Shown piece by piece: positions 48,959 through 60,464 of a stretch of 64,000 bases of DNA. The stretch is from positions 2,170,001-2,234,000 of the forward strand of contig NC_037311.1 in NCBI RefSeq assembly GCF_000143535.2, written 5' to 3'. Below the pieces are notes generated by a model. That model saw nothing but the letters and a program-made list of their open reading frames with translations, ran no database searches and had not been told where the DNA came from. Every line of letters starts with the position of its first letter. The stretch's first letter is position 1. This DNA comes from Botrytis cinerea B05.10 (Eukaryota; Ascomycota; Leotiomycetes; Helotiales; Sclerotiniaceae). A program made the position numbers and the translations under genes.

Positions 48959-49948
48959 TGTAGCCAAGAGATATCGAGAGATCCGGTCCAAGTGGCTTGC
49001 TTGGATGAACTGAAGGCTTGATGTGAGATTATCAATTCCTGAAAGCCTACTCGCTGTGACGGCTTGGTATTTGAGCCAAAAGTTTTTGCGATCACAACTT
49101 TAAGGCTGAGCTAAGGAGTCGATTGGATAGAGAGCTGCTTCATCCTACGAAAACAAGAATAGAAGATCGCTGTCAAAAATACCCTATGCAACGACGAAGC
49201 GTAAGTTTCCAGGCGGGGAGGGGACTTCTCGAGTCAATTCGAAATGAGGATTTGGAATATTGTTCAATGGAGCGAGATCGTGGTTGCTAGTGGAAAGTGG
49301 AAATCTCTCCAGTGGCGTTCAATGGTGCTCGGAAAATATGTGTGCATGATTACCTCAATCTTCAATCTTACGAGGAGTGGGGTAAAGGAGATGCTAGATG
49401 TAGGATGCAATGGCAGGCTGATATAGTTAAAATGTTCTACGAAAGGGGGATTTCGGGGTTTCATGCATAATTCGGAGTCAAGGGTATTGAGCGTTAGAAG
49501 CATTTCATCACGACTTATCCCCGGGGCAATATTTATATTACCCCAGGGGGGACGCATTAACCTTGTCAAAATTGTGCCACGCTTAGCATGTGAATTATCC
49601 TCCCAATACGGAATAGATATTCGATGATAGCGTGAGCAGATGTTAGTATATGCTTCGGAAACTTCAGTCTATGGATATCAGCAACATACATATGCCCCTG
49701 TTCCTCCTAGAATTTTCGACATTCGGCAACACCTACGTACCCTCAACTGCCGTGATCAATTTTGTCGACATGAGCGATAGCCTTTGGAAGCTCGAGGGGG
49801 GGATAGAGAGAGAGATAGACAGCCGGAGTGATTAGGTATAAGTAGATCTTTTCCGTCTCTCAATTTTGCAAAGTCCGTGGATTCATCTGTAATTCGAACA
49901 TCAAACACAGCTCATTCTACACTGCATACGGTTGCGACATTCAACGAG
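48959..49948. promoter_or_regulatory. Divergent promoter receptor/desaturase
   Basis: 990 bp between divergent starts. Short open frames are present on both strands but none is recognisable. The 49780-49830 segment is purine-rich and a TATA-like ATTAGGTATAAGTAG occurs near 49830-49845, about 105 bp before the desaturase ATG. Confidence 0.5.
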
Positions 49949-51323
49949 ATGTCGACTACTACCGAGAATAAGACCATTACTACACCCAGCCAAGACTCAC
50001 TGGGCCCCTACGGCAATCTCATCGACGCCTATGGAAATCCTTTCAAGGTTCCCGAGTACACCTTGCAAGAACTCCTTGATGCCATACCCAAGCACTGTTT
50101 CGAGAGATCTCCTCTCACGTCATATAGATACATGGTTCAAGATTTGACACTAATTGGTGTTACCTTCTATATCTCCAACGCTTACATCACACCCGATTAT
50201 TTCCCCTCATGGTCGGCAAGGTTCGCCCTTTGGAGCTTGTATACAATTATGCAAGGCTTCTTTGGCACCGGCATTTGGGTCGTTGCTCATGAGTGCAACC
50301 ACCAAGCCTTCTCCCCATACAAGACACTCAACGACGTCACGGGCTGGATACTTCACTCTGCTGTCCTGGTTCCTTATTTTTCATGGAAGATAGTCCACAA
50401 GCAACACCACACCCTGCACAACAATCTTGCTAAGGATTTCCAATTTGTCCCGAAAAGTCGTGAAGGGTACGGTCTAGAAACTGGAAAATCAGATCATTCC
50501 AATTGGGAGTTTACGGAGGATACGCCACTAAGGACTGCATTTGATGTCTTGGCTCAAGAGCTTTGTGGTTGGCCCTGTTACCTGATGACAAATGCATCGG
50601 GGAGTGAGGGTTACCAAAAGAGGGCAGATGGGCGCGGTGTCGGTAAATACAATGGTTGGGGTGGAGGAGTCAACCACTTCGATACAAACAGTCCTCTTTT
50701 TGGAGAAAAGGACGCTTATCTTGTCCATCTCAGTACCCTGGGTCTCGCGCTTACTATAAGTGGAGTTTCATACATCGGATATAAGTTTGGCTGGATCAAT
50801 ATACTCGTATGGTACTGGATTCCATATCTATGGGTAAATCACTGGATTGGTTAGTACAAAAAAACTCTGTGACCACGAGGTGTCAAATAACTAACAAGAT
50901 AATGGAGTGGCAATTGCTTACTTACACCATACCGATCCGTCCCTGCCAAAGTATCAACCAGAAGCGTGGACATATACGCGAGGGGCTGCAGCCACGATTG
51001 ATCGAGAATTCGGCTTTATTGGGCATTATTTCCTACATGACATAATTGAGACCCATGTTTTGCACCACACTGTCCCCACCATACCACATTACCATGCGCG
51101 GGAAGCCACAGAGGCAATTAAGAGAGTGATGGGTGAGCACTATAAATCTGACACCAAGAATGGAGCTCTGGGGTTTCTAGGGAGTCTGTGGCAAAATATG
51201 AGATGGTGTCAGTGGGTGGAACCTTGCGAGGGAGCTGTGGGGGATGGAAAGGCAGTCTGGTTCTACCGGAACTCGAATCATCTAGGGGTTCCTCCTTCAG
51301 CGGTCACAGCAAAGAGTGAGTGA
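49949..51323 (+). CDS. Delta-12-type fatty acid desaturase
   Basis: Di-iron membrane desaturase of the oleate delta-12 family, which inserts the second double bond to give linoleate on ER lipids; acetylenases and conjugases share the fold. Exons 49949-50849 and 50908-51323 give 438 residues. The three histidine boxes are HECNHQ (from residue 114), HKQHH (from 150) and HVLHH (from 350). Membrane segments lie before box one, after box two and around residues 255-300. The word WI joins VAIAYLHHTDPSLPKY across the intron, as in other fungal enzymes. I start at ATG 49949 (MSTTTENK); the open frame upstream lacks another ATG. It would supply the linoleate that the lipoxygenase 6 kb away oxidises. 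Delta-12 rather than delta-15 specificity cannot be settled by eye. Confidence 0.9.
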
Positions 51324-52541
51324 GTGCCCCAGCAATTTTTTTTTTTTTAGAATAGGCTGCCTTCGCTCTTACCTGAAGGAACCAGCCTGCTTCTGTACAC
51401 GATATACAAGGAAAGGATAGCAAGGGTGGGCACTTAGCGAAAATAATACCTGGCAACTTTTCCTAATTTCCCAAAATTTATGAATTACCTAAAGAATCTT
51501 GTCTTCGCTTGGGAATTTCGCTTATCGTTCCCGCTTTGTATGTAAGCTTACATTTCAAAACCTTTACCACGTTTACAACCTTCCAAGTAATCCTCCAACT
51601 TAGATTTAACCTAAAAAGGCAATTGTTATTATCTACACTTTCACAAGCCACCAACGAAAAATCCAATTTACTTCTTCCTATTCATCAAAATCTATCTTCA
51701 CAAGAAAAACTTGATTATGTAATTAAAACTAAAATTGGTATTGAATATTTAGTCTTCGAAGTTCGGACGGCTATTTGATTGAACAAATCAGTACGTTATC
51801 AGAAAGTATACTAGGGTGTGGTATCAGTATCAGGGGCCTTGAAGTGGTTTGGACACGAAAGAACTTATTTTTAGTTTATACGACGCATAATCGGCACATC
51901 TCATGGAACATTTGCATAGGATTCTTGTCGGATCAGCAAATGGCTAGTGTCACTGCTTTTAGCCGCCGCACCGCCCTCAATGGATTGCGTCGTTACCACA
52001 GCAAGTTGGAATATCACTGCAGCCAAATATCAGCCAGAGCCAGGCTTCGAGTATTGTGGTTTTGCATTAGCTCTTACTGTACAGTTTCATTCTGATGGCA
52101 GGCTGTATTGCAACATGTCACCCTCACACTATTGTATGTTGGTTTATTTCATTAGGAACATTAGTACGAAGCGCGATGTAACGAGAATCTACTAATATGA
52201 AAGAATCAGCAACAAAATCCACAAGCATCGGGGTGACGGCTCATCCGATTGGCTCCTTAATGGGAAGGTGTATACTAAGTTGTCTAATCCTTTTCTTCAT
52301 TATGTTTTAGAGGCGCGTCGATTGGCCGATAGTCATGGATTCATTATTGAGAGCTTACTTTCGGAATTGCTTTTCCCCGTTTTATATTCTGATCTGCAGT
52401 ACACCTTGTCAGTGCCGCTACAAGTAGATCGTTTGGTTAAGACCCCTGCTCTGCTACGCCGCAAAGCTATCAAAGCGTTAGTCTCGCGTGTGCATTGACC
52501 CTCGAGGCGTTCGGTCACATGATTTTTAATAGCTCCGCCAG

Positions 52542-53090
52542 GAGTCTAATCAGCCGTTTCCTAAATATATTATTATACTGAATTCACTTTTAGCTTGCAT
52601 TTTAATATTCTTTATAGAATTAATTTACTTCTTGATTTTCAATCTCAATAAAAAGTACATCAAATTAATGTTTTAGTAATTCTCTTAAAAATGAATTAAA
52701 AAGAATTATTTTACTTTTATTCTTAATAAAGTTATCTTCAAAAAAAAGAAAGTGGTTTGAATACTTGTTTAGAAGACAAAATATCACTTTTCAATTCTTA
52801 TATTTTATAGAATCTTTAATAATTTCAAATGACATTTGAATAATATAATATATATATATATACTAAAATATAAAAATTAAAAAGAAAACTAATTCTTTAT
52901 TTCTTTTATTGAAAGAATGTTTAATAGATAATTAAAGAAAGAAATATACTTTTTATATTATATTAATTATTCTGATTTTAATAAGAATTTCAGATTATTT
53001 TTAGTTGTTTTATTTCAAAAGTTATATTTTAAAAAAATGATTTTTTATCGAATTGAATATAGCACATTTAAGAAACGGCCGATTAGACCC
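52542..53090. mobile_element. RIP-like AT-rich element with terminal inverted repeats
   Basis: The 24 bases at 52542-52565 match the reverse complement of 53067-53090 at 21 positions, with the core TCTAATC(A/G)GCCGTTTC. The three mismatches are all transitions. Between them the DNA is nearly pure A/T with no coding frame. This fits a short non-autonomous DNA transposon (MITE-like) degraded by RIP. I could not identify a target-site duplication, and the family is unknown. Confidence 0.6.
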
Positions 53091-53223
53091 TCTAGGAGGT
53101 CCTCGCTTACATCATCTAATCAAAAAGGCGAAAGGACCAGAAGTGGGTCGATGTATACACTAGATTATCAAAGCTTATAGGCGTACATGAAACTTTGAAA
53201 TTACCCCTCATTGCTAACAAAAG

Positions 53224-53236
53224 CGGTCCGGTTCGG
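53224..53236 (+). promoter_or_regulatory. CGG-N1-CCG site, MFS promoter (first copy)
   Basis: CGGTCCGGTTCGG. The 9-mer CGGTCCGGT recurs inverted at 53422-53430. CGG triplets in inverted or repeated pairs are the classical target of fungal Zn2Cys6 regulators; binding here is inference. Confidence 0.4.
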
Positions 53237-53421
53237 TTACGATAACTGCTAAAGAAGTGCCTGTTCGAGAAGGACAACTATCCGCCCCGGCATTGAGAAA
53301 ACCAACTAAAATCTGAGCCATCGAGTGTCGTACTTAGACATGATTCAACTACCTCAACATCCCTTAAACGAACAGGCCAATACAACAGTTATCAAAAGTA
53401 AGGGATCGCGCAAGTGCCTGC

Positions 53422-53430
53422 ACCGGACCG
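53422..53430 (-). promoter_or_regulatory. CGG-N1-CCG site, MFS promoter (inverted copy)
   Basis: ACCGGACCG on the plus strand, exactly the reverse complement of the 9-mer at 53224-53232, about 275 bp before the MFS start codon. Confidence 0.4.
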
Positions 53431-53704
53431 GGTAGCAAATGCATCCCCTTGTCAACCCTGCAGATAATTTAAAAGTTCGACGTTATTGGTAGGTGTGATC
53501 GGGAGTTAGAGTCAGCACTATGGATGAATGTGATTAAGAGGTGTCTCAATGAGAGGATTTTGTTCACAGAGGACAGTGGCTTCCATGTTTCCTCTTGGTC
53601 TCTACTCCATTCCATTTCATCTTTTCCCCGTAGGCGCTCACACAGCGGCAGTCTCTTTTGTCAAGCGTAATATACTATCTTGAATTTTGATCGCAAACTA
53701 CATC

Positions 53705-55458
53705 ATGCCACCTTCCACAGAGGAGAAGAGTTCCGACGGAGAACACGCAAAAATCAACGGGGAAGTTGTTTCTACGGGCTTATCAAACGATTCAGGATCA
53801 GGAGATAATGATAATGATAATGACGCGCTCGAATCATCCATGGTACAGGATTGGGAGTCACCGAGTGATCCAGGAGACCCGAAAAATTGGAGTCTAGGTC
53901 GAAAAATTATACACACAGCAATTCCAGGCGTTTTTGGCTTCTCGGTGTCAGTCGACCCATACTGTTCTCCTTGACTGTTTTTATTTTCGATTCATGATTT
54001 CAGATGGTTGGGGGTTCAGGATTTGACTGATGGTTTTCTCTAGTGCATTTGGGACCTCAGTCTATGCTCCTGGCATTCCACAAGTTGCCAAGGAAATGGG
54101 TGTCAGTATTGAGGTTGCGACTCTGGGTATATCGCTTTACTCACTGGGGCTAGGTAACAATCACTCTGCTCTATACCAACTGATAGATAGCTAATATGTC
54201 TCCATTCTTTAGCCTTAGGCCCCATGCTAGGAGCGCCAATATCAGAAAGTAAAGGTCGTAAAGCCGTCTATATCCTCACTATTCCTATATTCATCCTTTT
54301 TGTCATGGCATGTGGCCTATCCAAGAATATTACATCACTGTTGGTATGTCGTTTTTTCGCTGGAGCCTTTGGGGCACCCTGCCTAGCAATTGGTGGTGGA
54401 ACGGTGGCAGATCTTTGGGATATGAAACACGGCGGTGGCCTTGCTGCCGTCCTATTCGTGCAAACTATGTTTCTTGGTCCTAGTCTAGGACCGTTTATTG
54501 GAGGTTATGCGTTGCAGACACGGGGACACTGGACCTGGTTGATGTGGGTGATAATATTGGTGACCGGGCCACTGTATCTCATTCTATTCTGGTCTAGCGA
54601 GACTTCTAAAAAGGAAATCTTACGACGAAGAGCCAAAGCCAGAGGATTACCCGAGCCACCTAGACCACCGCCACGCGTAGCGATGAAGATGCTGTTCGTC
54701 GTTACACTGTATCGACCGCTGGAAATGTTGTTGACAGATCCAATCGTGGCGTTCCTGGCGCTATATTGTTCGTTTGCATTTGGTGTTCTGTTTGCCTTTT
54801 TTGATGCATATCCGTATGTTTTTATGGGTGTATACGGATTCACCATTGCTCAATCTGGCCTTGCATTCCTGGGCATATTCATTGGAACTCTACTATCCGT
54901 TCTCACATTCTATATCTTTGACAGAACACTTTACGAAAAGGCAAAGCGCAAGATTGCACCCGATATGATGCCAGCACCAGAGGAACGTCTATATACTGCT
55001 ATGGTAGGATCTTTTGGTATCCCTGTAGGACTCTTCTGGTTTGCATGGACAGCTCGTGAGAGCGTTCATTGGATAGTTCCAACACTCGGAGGAATTCCTT
55101 TTGGCTGGGGAATGTCCACTATTTTTGTAAGTTTATCTGTTACTTCAACTACCAACTACCTCAAATTTGCCACTTATTAACTTTGCTAATTATCATCTGT
55201 GTGTAGTTCAGTGGCATTACCTATATCGTGGACACGTACGGAGCCCTTTTTGGTGCGTCGGCGATAGCAGCAAATGGGTTTCTACGTTATATCTTCGGTG
55301 CGGTGTTCCCTCTTTTTACTCTGCAAATGTATGAGAACTTAGGAATTGCTTGGGCAACGAGCACATTGGCATTCTTATCTCTGCTTATGTTGCCAATCCC
55401 TATGGTTTTGTATAAATGGGGGCCAAAATTGCGGGCGAGGAGTAAATTCACTTCTTGA
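53705..55458 (+). CDS. MFS transporter, DHA1 drug/metabolite exporter type
   Basis: Twelve-helix major facilitator of the fungal DHA1 group, in the plasma membrane, exporting drugs, polyamines or secondary metabolites by proton antiport. Exons 53705-53946, 54044-54153, 54213-55126 and 55207-55458 give 505 residues. A 60-residue acidic Ser/Asp/Asn tail precedes DPKNWSLGRKI, the standard DHA1 opening. AFGTSVYAPGIPQVAKEMGVS, motif A (APISESKGRKAVY), RFFAGAFGAPCLAIGGGTVADLW and motif C (LGPSLGPFIGGYAL) are seen, then the central loop with KKEILRRRAKARGLPEP. The C-terminal half ends with GITYIVDTYGALFGASAIAANGFLRYIFG. The exon 1 donor was chosen among three nearby GTs as the one that keeps the frame. 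Substrate is unknown; an oxylipin is suggested only by neighbours. Confidence 0.9.
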
Positions 55459-55711
55459 ATTTGAGAGATCTTGGTCTTCCACGTAGGATAAATTAGCTCT
55501 TAAAACATGTACTCAATAAGCAAGCTGGAATACCAATTCTGAAGTTTTTACTGCACGAATAACAAGGTATTCAACAGCAGACTTTGCCTCATATTATTGA
55601 AGGAACAATCTTCTACTATTGAGATTGTGAATCAACAGTCACCATACAGTATTTGGACTGCGGGCAGTGCAAACTTCAATACAGAAATTGGAGAAAAAAA
55701 ACATTTTGAAT

Positions 55712-57652
55712 CTAAACACTTAAGAAATACGGTATCTGACCCGGATCAAGACCCTTCCACACAAATGGCATGCCTTGCGAGAGTCCATCTATGTCAAATG
55801 TTCTACCTCCAACCACTTCACTAAAATTCTGCATCGCCTCACGAAATTCGACTTCCGCCCGTCTTACCTCGATACAACCACGTCCCAAAAGCTCTCTTGA
55901 GTTAAACATATGTGTCAGGGTACCATTCTCTGAGACGAGATGCGGTCGATTGAACCTCGCAAATAAAGCAATTTGTTCCACAGCGTCATCTACCGGTGGC
56001 AGGAAAGACATGATATCCTTGACACCCTTCTTCTTTGGTACGGGTGCGTACAACGCGGAAGGGTGCAGAGGTAGAACGCCAGATGTTGCAACGGGTTCCC
56101 CGCTGTTCAGAACATGGTGCGAGACCCCATTAAGAAATGCAACGTGGACGAGGATATCGACAAGAGTTGATCTACGCACCAATGGCGAAGCGGGAAAGTC
56201 GATGACAAGAGCAGCTTCGGTGGCCTCACGAACCCACGCTTGCAGCTCATTATCCAGAGCAAGTGTCTGGTCAGAGTCATAATAAGCTTCAACAAACGAA
56301 GTTATAAACTTCAGGATGATAGAATGGAGAACGTTTCCATCCTCAAAGAATGGCATGCTTTTCAGAGCTGGGCCATAAGTACAATTCAAAAGTCCTCGTG
56401 TGGTAAGATCTTTGTGAAAGAAATTGGGCATAAAAGGCCCGGCTCGTGTAGGATAAAACTCCGATGCAAAGAGTTTCACGCCCTCACTGTTAATAGAGAA
56501 CGAACGTTCAAAAAAGCCTCCTTCATTAAACAGCACTTTTTCCCCAACGGGTCGAATTGCGTAAGCTTGGTACATCACTACTCCTTGTCAGTATCTTCGA
56601 TCTGTAATCTATAGCGTAGATATTACCTACAGCGATTCAAGAGACTAAAAACCGGGTGCTTATCACTCATTGTTCGCAGTGCTGCTAAATGAACGATCTC
56701 TGAGACTGCATGCGAATTTGCTAGATGAAATATTTGACTGTGAAATAAATCGTTCATGTTAAACATAGCCTTGGCCAGCAGCCAGTCAGTTTCTTCATCC
56801 AGTGGGCTGTAAATGAGGTTGGTTTCGACATTTGTTCGAATAGAAAGTGGGAGGAAATCACCACTCTTTGGATGGATGAAGAAATAAGCACTGCAAGCCG
56901 ATGTGTATCGACCTGGAGAAACAGGATATCTAGCTTGATAGCTGTGATCAACAAGAAATAATCGACCTTCGCGATGAAGTGTTTCTAAACTCATGCCAGC
57001 AAGCTCTCGTGTGATTTCATCCGCGACCATGAATGGTAGTCCGTCAGCAGTTGGATGAATGCGACGTACTGCGTATGGATTCACAGACAATCGTTCCATT
57101 GAGAATAAAAGATCTGAGCTGTAGTTCGTGAACACGCCCGAAGCAATTCCATTGGGAACAGAATTATCCCATTGGTTGATATAAAGGTGTTGATAGTCGA
57201 GTGGTACTTTGAGACCACCAGCCTGCTAAAGGTCAATAATGCATATTTAGCCGCGAAGAGGTGTTAACCTTTCTTAGGGCATCTGCCGCCAATTGCATCT
57301 CTTCCACAACATGCGAGGTCAGCGAGTAGGCATCTGTGTACCACTGATCTTGATCTTGTTGAACCATAGCATTTCCAAGAATTCCGGTAGGGAAGTATGA
57401 ACTATTGCCGATCAAGGAAGGTCCATAAAGATAGCCATTTTGCTTCTTCATGATTTCGTCAACTCTCCTTAGAGGCTCACTATCGTACATAGGTAGAACT
57501 AATCTATTCTCATGATTTTCAGGGCATTTCAGGCATGGCAAAAGTACTCTTGAGCCTTTGTAGGAATTATCAAGCGTGTTCTGCAAGGTTTGAGGTAGAG
57601 GGGTAGCCGTCCCAACTGCGGCGATCACCCCGCAAACATACCAAAAACGCAT
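55712..57652 (-). CDS. Secreted lipoxygenase
   Basis: Fungal lipoxygenase that adds O2 to linoleic or linolenic acid to give hydroperoxides. Exons 57652-57269, 57222-56631 and 56577-55712 give 613 residues, close to Gaeumannomyces Mn-lipoxygenase (618). The start [18 protein letters not shown] is a signal peptide, so the enzyme is secreted. Domain words include [39 protein letters not shown] and [15 protein letters not shown]. Metal ligands can be read: His294 and His299 in FHLANSH, His479 and Asn483 in SHHVLNSG, and the C-terminal Val613 (IPYFLSV). C-terminal Val is as in the known Mn enzyme, but the first pair has four residues between the histidines, the spacing of iron lipoxygenases, so the metal is uncertain. 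It converges with the MFS gene and diverges from the peroxidase gene. Confidence 0.92.
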
Positions 57653-58388
57653 AGTTCAATATAATGAGAGTATACAAGTAATGAGCACAAGAAGGATCTT
57701 GATAAATTCCAGAAACTTTCTTGTCGCACCTTATAGCGTTAGGATGGGGGTTATCTCAAAATATTATCAACCCAAGCAAGCAAAAAGGGGCACAGCAAAG
57801 ACACCATGGAAGTCGAAGCCATGATCTTCACATGTCAGAATGCGAATTTCTAACACAATACTTTCAATCAAGACGGAGATCAAACGACGACTTCTATTTT
57901 GGTCTTCTTAGTCACTTATTTTCAGTAATGTATCCTTCATACAGCAACTTCACAGTCAGACGACAGTCATATTGCTTTCATAGACGAGAAATCTGACATT
58001 TTCTGAACAAGAATAAAGCCAGCTTATCTCCCTGGCCTGGAGTCTGGAAAATCTTACAGATGCCGTGCCACCAGGATTCCGGGGAATTTGCAAGTATCCA
58101 TGTCATTCACCATTTGACAAGGCACTCCCCTAGCTGTGGGTTCCGTGACGGTCAGCGTTTCATTCATTAACTTGCAGTGCATTCTGAGCCTCAGCCCTAG
58201 ATTGAAGTTGATTCAAACGTAAACAATATCTTACCACGATAGTTCGGGCTTCAAACCTTGTGATATGATATTGTACAGATATGGAAAGGTTGGAAGTCTT
58301 GACTTTTCTCCTGATTACTAGATTAGAATCATTCTTTGGCATGAGAACTTCATCACTTCTGCAACTAGCTTTCCTTTCACCTTACATT
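57653..58388. promoter_or_regulatory. Divergent promoter lipoxygenase/peroxidase
   Basis: 736 bp between the two divergent starts, so the oxygenating pair could be driven from a shared region. I did not find the CGG sites seen before the MFS and PAQR genes. If the upstream ATG at 58281 is the real peroxidase start, the shared region is 628 bp. Confidence 0.5.
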
Positions 58389-59509
58389 ATGGAACCTCGA
58401 TTTTTTTGGGCTATTTTTATGGCTTTCACTTCCAGTGTTTTCCATGGAAGCACCGCAAACGCTCATGCACCACCACACCAGGCGATACTCGGTTGCAATG
58501 AACCTACAACCGGACATAATGAGCTATACATACCAGACTATAACAATCCGGTACCTGGAAAGCTAGCTTTCAGTATGGATGAAAGGGTCAACTACTTCGA
58601 GAAACACAACAATGGGGCAAAGCATGGCAGCATTCGACGCTCGTCCTGCCCCGCAATCAACACACTCGCAAACAGAGGTTTTATTGCTCGTTCAGGAAGA
58701 AACATAAGTTACGAAGAGATCGCACAAGCATCACGAGACGTCTTTAATTTCGGGGATGACAATGTAAGAATGTATAATGCTAATGGATTTATTCACTACT
58801 GATGAGCTTGGTATATGTAGATCATAATTGTTCTGAGCGCTGCATTTGCTTACCACCCAGGTTTGGATAGACTTGATCTTGATATGCTGGCAGTAAGTAA
58901 CAAAAAACAATGGCTCAAATTGGAAATAACGAGCTAAATACAATTTTGCAGGATGAAGCTGTCCACCACCGCATTAATTGCCCTGCAAGCCCAACACGCA
59001 ACGATCGAGAGCTGGGTGACAATGTCAATATGAACATGACTCTCCTTGAATCTTTGCTGGGGTTTTCGAAAGACGGGGAAACCCTTACCCTGGAAGATCT
59101 CGCTGAGCATCATCATTTGCGCCATAACCAAAGTTTAGCAGAGAATCCTCATTTCCGTTTTGGTAATCTCGATGCCGCGTGCGCACTGTATGTATTCCAC
59201 TATATTAAGCAATGCAAAGGACTTATTGACATTATGTTTAGAGCCCAATATGCGAATTTAGTAGGAATGCTGGGCAAAATTGGGAAGAACGGTCTTCTCA
59301 CACTTTTTGTTGAAGATGTTCGACAATTCTACGTAGACGAGGATCTACCCATTGGCTATGGACGAAGGCAACTGCCATACTACTCCATCGAATCAAATCA
59401 ATACATTGATCGTATGGCTCATCACATTGGCTTCCAGATAGTCCGACCATGGCCGGTCGACGACCAGGATGGAAGGGATGTGGAGCCTGTCTTTGCGAAG
59501 TTCAACTAG
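58389..59509 (+). CDS. Chloroperoxidase-like heme-thiolate peroxidase
   Basis: Secreted member of the chloroperoxidase/unspecific peroxygenase superfamily (Peroxidase_2), related to Aspergillus StcC-type proteins. Exons 58389-58763, 58821-58892 and 58952-59509 give 334 residues. I start at MEPRFFWAIFMAFTSS because it makes a clean signal peptide ending near TANA; an in-frame ATG at 58281 would add 36 residues. The proximal heme Cys lies in RRSSCPAINTLANRGFIARSG, where the usual PCP reads SCP. The distal motif normally EHD or EGD, followed by xSLSR, here reads LRHNQSLA, so the acidic residues are replaced by Arg and Asn. The end LFVEDVRQFYVDEDLPIGYGRR matches the family. Activity may be altered. 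Its place beside a lipoxygenase suggests action on fatty acid hydroperoxides, which is inference. Confidence 0.85.
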
Positions 59510-60464
59510 TAGATAGATAAATGTTCCCACAAAATTGACTGCTCTAACCACAAGTCTTCCGCTTATACAAATCGAAGCAATGAATTGCCTGGGTTTCTGT
59601 GCCTCAAATGTGGCAAGATTTGATTTAGCGTTGCAACCATAATGTCTGTTGGTGCGTCGGCTAGGAAAGGCTTCGTAACCAGCCTGCTTTGTCTTGAGAT
59701 GATGCTTGCTGTGCTGCTGTCATCATGAGCGAGCATAGGGGAAAGCATATCCGATCTAGTGAATTTGCTCGACTAAGCATGTTTGAAGAAGTTCTTGCAG
59801 AACCGATGGTATGTTCAACGGTTGGCGAAGAGCGCGAGATGTGCATGCAGGAGGATTCGACATGGGTATTCTCGGATATGAAAGCCTGCTCGAAATCCAC
59901 CAGTCAGCAATGAAATAAGGTCAGGCCGGGAATGTGCTGGGAATCCATGAAGATGTCCGATCAGCGTTACATGCTGTCGTGGATGTTCTACAGTTCATTG
60001 CTCCGTGAGGCGCGGCACAAGAGAAGTGGCCGAGCACGGACCAATCGCATCGTTGACAACCGACTAGGTACCTAAGTATATTATACAAGTCAGTGACCTA
60101 GCAATAGTGTTATATAGAATATGCACTGTGCCTCTTGCCACTATTGATTGTTCCATTAAATCGCGCGGAGTGTCCGAATCCGCGCAGGATAAGCTACGAC
60201 GCTGGCAAGACTATTCGCAAGTTGCTTACATGGCATCGGTTCCGAAGAAAATGAGATGTGCTCCATCACAAGTCGGCTTTTGAGAACCTCGTTGAGTTGT
60301 AGAACTATCGTTTCAGCAGAGATATCCACAATGTTTGGTCAGCTGAACAGATATCCCCCTTCTCTCGACGTTCCCCCCAAGAGCCTCCTTGAACATCTTT
60401 TTCTTGAATCCAAATAATCACAATTCATGTCCAGGGCCTCAGGCTGTTCATCCAAACATCCATA
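59510..60464. other. Intergenic with Gal4-like site
   Basis: No supportable gene; frames at 59563-59913 on both strands are short and unrecognised. It holds palindrome TAGGTACCTA at 60065-60074 and a CGG-N11-CCG site at 60166-60182. Confidence 0.55.
60163..60185. promoter_or_regulatory. Perfect inverted repeat with CGG-N11-CCG spacing
   Basis: Arms GCGCGGA and TCCGCGC are perfect inverted copies 9 bp apart. The CGG at 60166-60168 and the CCG at 60180-60182 are separated by exactly 11 bases, the spacing of Gal4-type Zn2Cys6 binding sites. It lies about 280 bp before the PAQR gene start. Confidence 0.5.

Larger units (their letters stand above)
51324..53704. other. Gene-free region with degraded element
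   Basis: Frames at 51509-51778, 51775-52195 and 52268-52498 are open but unrecognisable and may be a decayed gene. An AT-rich block bounded by inverted repeats lies at 52542-53090 (separate entry). From 53100 the sequence becomes balanced and is probably the MFS gene promoter. Confidence 0.6.
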
